IMG/VR virus record: IMGVR_UViG_3300046463_000715
Span: 1 to 64,000 of that record
Direction: 5' to 3' (one strand)
DNA from: a virus
DNA: 64,000 bases
Shown here: positions 54,650 to 61,087 of the stretch, one piece after another
Layout: each line of letters opens with the position of its first letter
Position numbering within the stretch: position 1 is the first letter of the stretch
Position numbers and translations under genes: made by a program
Notes under the pieces: generated by a model
Seen by the model: only the letters and a program-made list of their open reading frames with translations
What the model was told of the DNA's origin: nothing
The model's database searches: none

Positions 54650-55903
54650 ATGGCATCACACTGGACAGACTCTGAAATCAAACTCCTCGGCACAAAACCT
54701 GACAACGCACTAGCAGCCCAACTCGGGCGGAGCTATACCAGCGTCAGAGTGGCGAGAATGCGTCGGGCAATCCCGGCTTTTAACTCCCAAGACTCTTCGA
54801 AGGAAACAACCTTCGAGCAGGACCGAAACGCTGTCGACACTCAGGTGTGGCGTTCGCGCTACGCTCAGCTCGAACGGAAATACACGAAGGCCCTGCAGGA
54901 AAATTCTGTTGTGGCTCAGCTCGTCGCTGAAATCAAGGACTGCGCTCCGCAAAGTTACAGCCCGCTCCCGCCGGTCAAGTTCGAAAAGCGCAGCTCAAGC
55001 TCGGGCCAGAGCGCCGTGCTTCAGTTCTCCGACACTCACGCTGGCAAGGTCGTCTCTCCGGAGCAGACACTCGGCTTCGGCGGCTACAACTTTCCCACCT
55101 TCCTGGCGCGCCTCAAATACCTGGAGAATTCCATGCTCTCCATCTGCACGAATCACTCGACGGTGCCGATTGACGAGCTCGTAATTGCGATGCTGGGCGA
55201 CATGCTCGACGGCAATTTGCAACACGCAGTCGAGGCCGGTCAGCGGAACACACTCTTCTCCCAATACTTCAACGCCGGTCACGCAATCGCGCAGATGTTC
55301 CGGAACGTCGCCGCGCACTTTCCGAAGGTTCGGGTGAAGACCTGCGTCGGCAATCACACACGCTGGGCTAATCAGAGAAAGATGCCCACCGAGAACCGGT
55401 TCTCGAACCTCGACCAATTTCTGTATGCCCTGGTGCAGGCCCTCGTCAAGGACATCCCGAACATCGAGTTTGACCTGGATGCGCAACCCTTCGCCCTCTT
55501 CGACGTCAAGGGATTCGTCTTCCACGCTGCGCACGGTGACCACTGGCGCGGAGGAGACAAGAACCTCGGCATTCCGAACCACGCAATCGGGCGTGAGATT
55601 TCCACGAAGGTCCAGCTCTTCGCCAAGAACGGCAGGAAGGCCCCGGACTTTTATTTGGTCGGGCATCTGCACCGCGAAATCACCATCCCGCACGCGACCG
55701 GCTCGGTTCTCATTAACGGCGGCTTCCCCGGGCTCGACAATTACGCCCTGGCGGAGAACTTCAATCCGGTTGACCCCACTCAGAAGCTTTTCTTCGTCCA
55801 CCACAAATACGGGAAGACAGCGGAGTATTCTCTGTCGCTCAAGTTCGCCAAGGTCACGAGCGAAGCGCCCTACACCCTGCCCCCTAACTTCACAGTCGAA
55901 TAA
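54650..55903 (+). CDS. Metallophosphoesterase with HTH N-terminus
   Basis: A 417-aa protein. Residues 1-45 are a Myb/HTH-like helix set (SHWTDSEIKLLGTKPDNALA). The calcineurin-like core has DTHAG (Asp128, His130), GDMLDG (about 187), GNHTR (about 240), HAAHGDHWRGG and GHLHRE (about 338). Phages place such enzymes near replication genes, where they may act as DNA exonucleases or process DNA ends. DNA is the likely substrate but this is inferred. Confidence 0.8.
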   Translation: MASHWTDSEIKLLGTKPDNALAAQLGRSYTSVRVARMRRAIPAFNSQDSSKETTFEQDRNAVDTQVWRSRYAQLERKYTKALQENSVVAQLVAEIKDCAPQSYSPLPPVKFEKRSSSSGQSAVLQFSDTHAGKVVSPEQTLGFGGYNFPTFLARLKYLENSMLSICTNHSTVPIDELVIAMLGDMLDGNLQHAVEAGQRNTLFSQYFNAGHAIAQMFRNVAAHFPKVRVKTCVGNHTRWANQRKMPTENRFSNLDQFLYALVQALVKDIPNIEFDLDAQPFALFDVKGFVFHAAHGDHWRGGDKNLGIPNHAIGREISTKVQLFAKNGRKAPDFYLVGHLHREITIPHATGSVLINGGFPGLDNYALAENFNPVDPTQKLFFVHHKYGKTAEYSLSLKFAKVTSEAPYTLPPNFTVE

Positions 55904-55909
55904 TCCAAA

Positions 55910-56098
55910 ATGAACATCTTCGACAAAATTTTCGGGGTAATGTGCATGCTAGCGGGAGCCGGAATACTAATCCTTGGACTAGCCGCTGTTTGGGCTATAC
56001 GGCACACCAATCCGCTGGCTCCGCTGCTTGGTATAGTCATTTGCGGAGCAGGATTCTTACTTTTTTCTGCAGGCCACGTTAGCTTCACAAACGAATGA
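55910..56098 (+). CDS. Small two-span membrane protein
   Basis: A 62-aa protein with two hydrophobic segments (VMCMLAGAGILILGLAAVWAI and LLGIVICGAGFLLFSAGH). It overlaps the next gene by ATGA. It has the size of a holin or antiholin, but lies before the nucleotide gene rather than beside the spanin. Confidence 0.55.
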   Translation: MNIFDKIFGVMCMLAGAGILILGLAAVWAIRHTNPLAPLLGIVICGAGFLLFSAGHVSFTNE

Positions 56099-56394
56099 AA
56101 GCATCTGACGAAACACGCTCAAAAATCACCGCACTGTTTGAACAGTTCAAACCAGCACTCGATGGCTACCACGACTACGCGCAGCGGGTCACCGCACTCT
56201 CAGAAGAATACCATAAGGCACGCTTTGCTGAGAGCTTTTCTACTCCCGTCGAGGAGCTCACCCTTTTGGCGCAACTCCACGCCCATCAAACACCGAAGAC
56301 GCTGGACGAATTTCTGGCGAAGCTTCCGGCAGGTGTGGCAGTCAAACGCATTATCCACGACCGCAAAAATTACACTTACTATATCTATGTCTGA
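56095..56394 (+). CDS. Protein of unknown function
   Basis: A 99-aa helical protein (MKASDETRSKITALFEQFKP, then LDEFLAKLPAGVAVKRIIHD). Overlaps the downstream gene by 8 bases. Not recognised. Confidence 0.55.
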   Translation: MKASDETRSKITALFEQFKPALDGYHDYAQRVTALSEEYHKARFAESFSTPVEELTLLAQLHAHQTPKTLDEFLAKLPAGVAVKRIIHDRKNYTYYIYV

Positions 56395-56848
56395 CGCAAA
56401 AATTCCCGACACCGCAAACCCCAAAGACGCGCAGGCGCGCAAAAAAGTCCCCATCGGTCTCGTCCCTCCAGCCCTCGTCATTGGCGCGGCTGAAGCACTC
56501 GCAGACGGAGCCCGGAAGTATGGGGCTTACAACTGGCGCGACATCGCGATTCAGTATTCGGTCTACATCGAAGCGATTGAGCGGCACACCCTGGCGCTCA
56601 AAGACGGCGAAGACATCGCAGCTGATTCTCTGATTCACCACGTCAAGCACATCGCTGCCGGTTGCGCCATTATCCTGGACGCCCTCGGGCACGGCAACCT
56701 TATCGACGACCGCAAGCCCGGACCTGGGGCTAAGCTCCTCGCCGAGGCCCACCAGAAGCGTCTGCAGGCCCTCCAAGCAGCTCCGCCCGCCCCGAAAGCC
56801 GTTGAAACGGTCCAGGGCAAGACCTTCGACAGCGGAGAAGGCTGGTAA
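56387..56848 (+). CDS. dATP/dGTP diphosphohydrolase-like protein (MazG-like)
   Basis: A 153-aa all-helical protein from ATG 56387. KVPIGLVPPALVIGAAEALA, GARKYGAYNWR, EAIERHTLALKDGED and HHVKHIAAGCAIILDA match the phage family annotated as dATP/dGTP diphosphohydrolase (DUF5664), a MazG-like fold that hydrolyses dNTPs to dNMPs. MazZ of Z-DNA phages has a similar activity. With the HD hydrolase at 45364 it suggests a phage that reshapes its purine dNTP pool. Substrate inferred from family. Confidence 0.7.
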   Translation: MSDAKIPDTANPKDAQARKKVPIGLVPPALVIGAAEALADGARKYGAYNWRDIAIQYSVYIEAIERHTLALKDGEDIAADSLIHHVKHIAAGCAIILDALGHGNLIDDRKPGPGAKLLAEAHQKRLQALQAAPPAPKAVETVQGKTFDSGEGW

Positions 56849-56852
56849 CCCG

Positions 56853-56881
56853 TTGACGAGTCAAAATAATCGAGCTATCTT
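56853..56881 (+). promoter_or_regulatory. Promoter for lysis genes
   Basis: TTGACG (56853-56858), 17-base spacer ending CGAGC, TATCTT (56876-56881). The 40-base gap to the ATG at 56922 holds a GGGAG/CTCC hairpin candidate and a strong AGGAG site. Confidence 0.75.
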
Positions 56882-56921
56882 ATGGTGTGGGAGCACACTC
56901 CTGCACCATAGGAGTTGTTTT

Positions 56922-57140
56922 ATGCCCAATTTACTAGATTTTCTCGAACGTCGACCGATGGTCGGCACGGTCACGAGTGTATTCACCAGTTCCCTCGGCT
57001 GGTTCCTGGCGCACCTCAGTGCAATCACCGGGGTCCTCGGCTTCTTCTCAGCCTGTTTCGGTATCGGAGTAGGCTACCTCACATTCAGAATTCAGCTCAA
57101 ACGTTGGTTAGAAATCCGCAAGTTCAAAAACGACAAATGA
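56922..57140 (+). CDS. Candidate holin
   Basis: A 72-aa protein from ATG 56922 with an AGGAG site 8 bases upstream. Hydrophobic spans at about 14-34 and 36-56 (TSSLGWFLAHLSAITGVLG, FFSACFGIGVGYLTF) are followed by a basic tail (KRWLEIRKFKNDK), typical of a small two-span holin that opens the inner membrane. It is coupled to the lipoprotein gene that follows. Confidence 0.6.
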   Translation: MPNLLDFLERRPMVGTVTSVFTSSLGWFLAHLSAITGVLGFFSACFGIGVGYLTFRIQLKRWLEIRKFKNDK

Positions 57141-58093
57141 AAAAATTACTGGCCCTCATTCCTCTCCTCCTCGCCCTCACCGGCTGCTCCATCGTCCCTC
57201 ACATTCCGATTCTGAAAAGCATCTACTCCGGTCCAACGACCAGGGAGACTCGTGCTGTCACGAAGGCGCAGGACAAGACCGACAAAGAACGTGCGCAGCT
57301 CGAAGGGGCTCAGGCCAAGTTTGACGCGAAGTTCTCCGCCCTGGAATCGAACAAAGTCCAGACGGGCTCCGCTTTTGTTTATGGGACCGGCAAGGCCCTG
57401 GAGCGCGCTCCGCAGGATGACCCAGCAGTGAAGCTCGCGCAGAATCTAAACGACGTCTCGCAGCAGGCCCTCCCTAAGCCTTCGACCTCGGACACGATTG
57501 CGATGGACAGAGCCGTGGCCGATTCTTTTGGGACTAACTCGGTGCGAGGAGCAAAAGAAATTACCGCTTTGCGAGAGCGCTTGGCGAAGACCGAGGGCCA
57601 GCTTGCCTCGACTCAGGCGCACTACACCAAAGACGTTGCCGATTTACAGAGCGACGTCGACAAAGCGATTGCCAAAGAACGGGCCACGAGCTCGAAGGTT
57701 GCCGTCAAGGCCAACAAATTCGATGAAGCAAACTCTCTCTGGGGCTCGACCAAGTTATTTTTCTCGAACGGAGTCCACGTCGTTTTCTCTCTGCTCATCT
57801 TCGGCGTCATCGGCTGGGTTGTGTGGAAGGTCGGCAAGATTGCAGCTGCGATTTACTGCCCGCCGGTCGCCCTCGGCATGAACAGCGTCGAAGGCCTGAC
57901 CTCTCACGAGGTCGCTGCGGGCTTCGCTCAAGTCGTGAGTGGGGGTAAGAATTTTCTGGCTGCGGTTGAGAAAAGCAACATACTGCCCGAGACCAAGGCC
58001 AAAATTTCCGAGCTGTTCGCATCGGCCCACAAGGAAGCGCAAGACCTGCACATCCAGGACGCTGTGAAAAAATTAATCCAGCCCCATGCCTGA
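57137..58093 (+). CDS. Lipoprotein with coiled coil and membrane span, spanin-like
   Basis: A 318-aa protein coupled to the holin candidate by ATGA. MKKLLALIPLLLALTGC is a lipoprotein signal with LTGC lipobox at Cys17. Residues about 55-200 are charged helices with a coiled coil (REITALRERLAKTEGQLAST-type stretches). A membrane span lies at about 213-237 (VHVVFSLLIFGVIGWVVW). An outer-membrane lipid anchor plus an inner-membrane span is the plan of a unimolecular spanin, which fuses the membranes at lysis. Unusually, 75 residues follow the span. Confidence 0.55.
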   Translation: MKKLLALIPLLLALTGCSIVPHIPILKSIYSGPTTRETRAVTKAQDKTDKERAQLEGAQAKFDAKFSALESNKVQTGSAFVYGTGKALERAPQDDPAVKLAQNLNDVSQQALPKPSTSDTIAMDRAVADSFGTNSVRGAKEITALRERLAKTEGQLASTQAHYTKDVADLQSDVDKAIAKERATSSKVAVKANKFDEANSLWGSTKLFFSNGVHVVFSLLIFGVIGWVVWKVGKIAAAIYCPPVALGMNSVEGLTSHEVAAGFAQVVSGGKNFLAAVEKSNILPETKAKISELFASAHKEAQDLHIQDAVKKLIQPHA

Positions 58094-58280
58094 CGCTTAC
58101 TACTGGTTCCCAAAAAAGGAACAGGTGAACACCCCCGGCTGGGAAGGCTGGGTCATCGTTTCAAATGCGTGCCCGAACCAAAAAATCTATCGTCGGCTCA
58201 CAAGAGCAGAGCGTCTCTCGTATGAGAAAGTGGCTCGCCGGACTACTGGTCTGGCTTTTGCAAGGGGTCCTCGGGGCTGA
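58086..58280 (+). CDS. Small protein of unknown function
   Basis: A 64-aa protein (MPDAYYWFPKKEQVNTPG) starting inside the end of the spanin-like gene and overlapping the next gene by 59 bases. Not recognised. Confidence 0.5.
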   Translation: MPDAYYWFPKKEQVNTPGWEGWVIVSNACPNQKIYRRLTRAERLSYEKVARRTTGLAFARGPRG

Positions 58281-58443
58281 CAGTCAAGAGGGTCCTGTCC
58301 TGGACGGGATTCGCTGTTCCCGCTGCACAAACTTTTTCTGGATTACGGACGCCCACCTTGAGTCTCCCACCTTCTGCCCCTACTGCGGGGTGAGGTTCAC
58401 CGGCCACAAAGCCGTCTCTGACTTCAACGACCTGGGTCACTGA
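58222..58443 (+). CDS. Small zinc-ribbon protein with hydrophobic N-terminus
   Basis: A 73-aa protein from ATG 58222. A hydrophobic helix (KWLAGLLVWLLQGVLG) may be a signal or anchor. CSRCTNFF and CPYCGVRF form a zinc ribbon. The function is unknown; it ends the lysis-side unit just before the module at 58446. Confidence 0.55.
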   Translation: MRKWLAGLLVWLLQGVLGADSQEGPVLDGIRCSRCTNFFWITDAHLESPTFCPYCGVRFTGHKAVSDFNDLGH

Positions 58444-58445
58444 TG

Positions 58446-58521
58446 TCCAGGGGAACCCCCGGGGCCACGATTAGTAGTTTTCCTGGGTTGCACTCGTTTC
58501 GCCTGGGTGTATGCTCTCCCC
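58446..58521 (+). promoter_or_regulatory. Three-copy promoter/operator module, copy 2
   Basis: Read rightwards: CCAGGGG-AAC-CCCCGGGGCC, ACGATTAGTA, GTTTTCCTGGG, TTGCAC (58488-58493), 16 bases, TATGCT (58510-58515), CTCCCC, ATG 58522. The downstream message should be leaderless. It shares long identical stretches with copy 3 at 40940-41013. Confidence 0.65.
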
Positions 58522-58908
58522 ATGAGAATGATAAGCGAAAACGAACAAGAGCACCTCGACCACGTCGCGGGCTCCGCAAGTGAAGCCCAGAACTGCCTCT
58601 CCGAGGCTCGTTCCTCCCTCTCCGCACACAATGCCGGTTCCCTGGCGCGCATTAACCGCGCCCTGCAGTCGGGTGCCTACGTCGTGGTCTCCAGGGGTGC
58701 GTGGTATTGCAAGGCCACAGACGGGCTCGCTGGCGAGGCAATCGACATCGAAGCCGTCCGAGACGACCGAGCGGAGGCCGGTATCCTGGCCCGGGAGCTC
58801 GGCGAGCGCTTCCAGGGCGAGCTGGACGTGTATGTCCTCCCCCGGTTTTCGGACCCGTCCGAGCTGGTTCTGCAATCTCCTGTTGACAACGACGAATGCC
58901 CGTTTTAA
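58522..58908 (+). CDS. Early-module protein of unknown function
   Basis: A 128-aa protein from ATG 58522 (MRMISENEQEHLDHVAGSAS): N-terminal helices, then a beta region (GAYVVVSRGAWYCKATDGL) and an acidic end. Transcribed from module copy 2, so its timing should match the genes at 25019 and 40939. No family recognised. Confidence 0.65.
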   Translation: MRMISENEQEHLDHVAGSASEAQNCLSEARSSLSAHNAGSLARINRALQSGAYVVVSRGAWYCKATDGLAGEAIDIEAVRDDRAEAGILARELGERFQGELDVYVLPRFSDPSELVLQSPVDNDECPF

Positions 58909-58918
58909 GGTAACACCC

Positions 58919-59296
58919 ATGAACAACGTTTTAAATATCTCGGCCAAGCTGGTAAACCACTACGGCAACCTCAACAGCGGCATCATGGCGCAGACACTGC
59001 CCAAGCCGGACGCCAAGGTAGGCGATGAGGCCACAATCCTTCGCGGTCGCGACCGTGACCCTGCGCGCATCGTCGAAATCGTCCTGGCGAAGAACGGCAA
59101 GGTCAAGGCCTACGTGCTCCAGGCCTTCCAGTGGGTCATCGACAACAAGACCGAGGGCTACGCCAAAGAGATTCGCTGGGACCACCCCGAGGGCTCCCCG
59201 AGCACCCACGAGGTTATCGTTCGCGGGAACCGGAAGGGCACTGTCCGCGATGCCCTTATCGGCCACGCCTCGGCATTCTACGACCGGAGCTTCTGA
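58919..59296 (+). CDS. Protein of unknown function
   Basis: A 125-aa beta-rich protein (VGDEATILRGRDRDPARIVE, KAYVLQAFQWVIDNKTEGYA) with an AAGG ribosome site. The pattern resembles small phage proteins that may bind DNA as OB-like domains; not assigned. Start ATG 58919. Confidence 0.6.
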   Translation: MNNVLNISAKLVNHYGNLNSGIMAQTLPKPDAKVGDEATILRGRDRDPARIVEIVLAKNGKVKAYVLQAFQWVIDNKTEGYAKEIRWDHPEGSPSTHEVIVRGNRKGTVRDALIGHASAFYDRSF

Positions 59297-59652
59297 TGAA
59301 CGACCGGCAGCTTTTGAGAGCCGTCCAGAAGAGTCTCACCCCGGACCTTCTGGTCGGTCGCTGGCAGAAGCAGTCGCACCCTTTGGAGGGTCACTGCTAC
59401 GTGGCTGCAGAGGCCCTTTATCACCTTGTGGGACCGGCCTGGAAGCCGTGCTGCGCCAGTTACCAGGACGAAGGCGGGCGCGCTACGCACTGGTGGTTGG
59501 AACATCGAGAGACAGGCAAGAGGCTTGACCCTACTCGCGAGCAATACGGGGAAGAGCTCCCTCCGTATCACCTGGGGAAGGGCTCTGGTTTTCTGACCAG
59601 GAAGCCCAGTCGGAGAGCGCAGATTGTTTTGGACCGAGTGAAAAATTTATGA
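59296..59652 (+). CDS. YunG-like protein
   Basis: A 118-aa protein. HPLEGHCYVAAEALYHLVG, ATHWWLEHRETGKRLDPT and a following EQYG match the conserved core of YunG-like proteins. They have Cys, His and Asp in papain-like order, but no function has been shown. A single stop base separates it from the upstream gene. Confidence 0.65.
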   Translation: MNDRQLLRAVQKSLTPDLLVGRWQKQSHPLEGHCYVAAEALYHLVGPAWKPCCASYQDEGGRATHWWLEHRETGKRLDPTREQYGEELPPYHLGKGSGFLTRKPSRRAQIVLDRVKNL

Positions 59653-59897
59653 GCTTATTTTCTGAACCCGACTTAGCTTGGCTGCGGCAGAAGTTCGAGC
59701 GAATGACTAAACCCGAGGTCAACTCTGAGACACATCTTTGGATGCAGAAAGTTGTCCGGGGTTTCACTCGCGAGACCCTGGCTCAGCTCTTTGCCGCGAA
59801 CATACGGTGGTTATCGAACATGGCGAACGATGAAATTCGCGTCCGCGAGGGAATGGCCCCGGTGCCAGTCCCTGGCTGGTATGGGAGCAGTCTATGA
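59649..59897 (+). CDS. Small helical protein
   Basis: An 82-aa helical protein (FSEPDLAWLRQKFERMTKPE, ETLAQLFAANIRWLSNMAND). Coupled by overlaps to both neighbours. Function unknown. Confidence 0.55.
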   Translation: MSLFSEPDLAWLRQKFERMTKPEVNSETHLWMQKVVRGFTRETLAQLFAANIRWLSNMANDEIRVREGMAPVPVPGWYGSSL

Positions 59898-60220
59898 AGA
59901 GATTTAAAAAGGTCTACGGCATGGGTCACCCGTGCAGCGGTGGCTTTCGCGTCAACGTCGAGGGTATCATGAAGGTGTGTGTCGAAGCCATCGTGCTTAC
60001 TGGCTACCACAACGAGCGCAAAGAAGCCCACCTCGTGAAACCGGGCTACCTATTCTACTCGCACTTCGGGTTCGGGGCCTGGACAGACGTCATTCCTGTG
60101 TGGCAGTGCAAAAAAGAAGAGGCCTTCGCTTTCGTGTCCAGGTATGGCGACAGCGGGGACGCTCGTGAGCGGAAGAACAAAAAATTTATCGTAGCGAAAG
60201 TCGACCACCGAGATTTATGA
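59894..60220 (+). CDS. Protein of unknown function
   Basis: A 108-aa beta-rich protein (MKVCVEAIVLTGYHNERKEA, KPGYLFYSHFGFGAWTDVIP). Last gene of the rightward unit; its end overlaps the end of the convergent resolvase gene by 6 bases. Not recognised. Confidence 0.6.
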   Translation: MKRFKKVYGMGHPCSGGFRVNVEGIMKVCVEAIVLTGYHNERKEAHLVKPGYLFYSHFGFGAWTDVIPVWQCKKEEAFAFVSRYGDSGDARERKNKKFIVAKVDHRDL

Positions 60221-60826
60221 TGAACTGGGAAGACTCTGAATGGTTTGCGGTGTGGCTTGCACTGGCGCGGCACGAGGCTTACGACGCTTCCGCTTTTCGA
60301 CGACAGGCGGCTGCATTAACTGCTGACGCGCTTCGGGACCTTGCAGAAGAAACCACGTCGCCAGGAGAATAGCGTCGGCAGTGTTGTGGTCCTTTTCTCT
60401 TTGTAAATATGGCTGCGCGTAATGTGGGAAGAGTCTGGATGCGATGCTCGGAGAGTGGAAAGCTACGCTTTTGTCCACCCCCATTTCCGAACGGAAGAAG
60501 TTTTGCCATTTCAATGGTGCTACTTCCAGTAGGGGAGCCGTCTTCGCGAGCGCTAGAAATAACGCTCCAAAGGCCACTCCGGTGGCCTTCCCAAAAGTGA
60601 ACATCGAGACCACCCCTTGCCCTGGCATCGCGTGAACGTTCTCGATGATGCCGTAGTCGCAGCCTCGTGCGAGGTCGGCAATGGCGAGGGCGATTGACTG
60701 AAAGTCTTTGAAGTCGCGCCGGACATCGAAGGAGCCTTTCCCGATACGGACGACAGCGCCGGACTTGCCTGGGTCTACGCCAATCACCTGGACCGGCGCG
60801 CCGACAAGAATCTTCTCGGTCATCAT
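60215..60826 (-). CDS. RuvC-like Holliday-junction resolvase
   Basis: A 203-aa protein. VIGVDPGKSG (Asp18), YGIIENVHAMPGQG (Glu62) and DHNTADAILLA (Asp146, Asp151) are the acidic metal sites of the RuvC/RNase H-fold resolvases found in phages. A basic Pro/Gln tail follows residue 175. It should cut branched DNA before or during packaging. It is the last gene of the late minus-strand block, which crosses the window edges. Confidence 0.8.
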   Translation of the reverse strand: MMTEKILVGAPVQVIGVDPGKSGAVVRIGKGSFDVRRDFKDFQSIALAIADLARGCDYGIIENVHAMPGQGVVSMFTFGKATGVAFGALFLALAKTAPLLEVAPLKWQNFFRSEMGVDKSVAFHSPSIASRLFPHYAQPYLQREKDHNTADAILLATWFLLQGPEARQQLMQPPVVEKRKRRKPRAAPVQATPQTIQSLPSSS

Positions 60827-61053
60827 CGCGCAGCCTGTGCTTCTTTGAAGGCCTTATGCTCGTCTTCAGAGATTTCCTGCAGCTGCTTCCATCCGCCGGG
60901 GAGTAGCCGCGCCAGCTTTCTGTGGTGAGGGTTGCGCCGGTCGACGTTCAGGGGAGTCGTCTCGGGCGCGTGCTGCGGATTCGTGGGCTCCGCTCCTGGC
61001 TCGGCAACGGGGATTGGCCCGATACCTTCCATTGCCTTCTTCATCGTTTCCAT
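60823..61053 (-). CDS. Small protein of unknown function
   Basis: A 76-aa protein (METMKKAMEGIGPIPVAEPG) with a Pro-rich middle and a basic helix (HHRKLARLLPGGWKQLQEIS). The stop overlaps the resolvase start. It is driven by a leaderless promoter within the end of the giant gene. Confidence 0.6.
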   Translation of the reverse strand: METMKKAMEGIGPIPVAEPGAEPTNPQHAPETTPLNVDRRNPHHRKLARLLPGGWKQLQEISEDEHKAFKEAQAAR

Positions 61054-61058
61054 AATTT

Positions 61059-61087
61059 AATATACATCAGAACGGCTCTTCCGGCAA
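61059..61087 (-). promoter_or_regulatory. Promoter for resolvase unit (leaderless)
   Basis: TTGCCG (61087-61082), 17-base spacer, TATATT (61064-61059), then 5 bases to the ATG at 61053. It overlaps the last codons of the giant gene. Confidence 0.7.
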
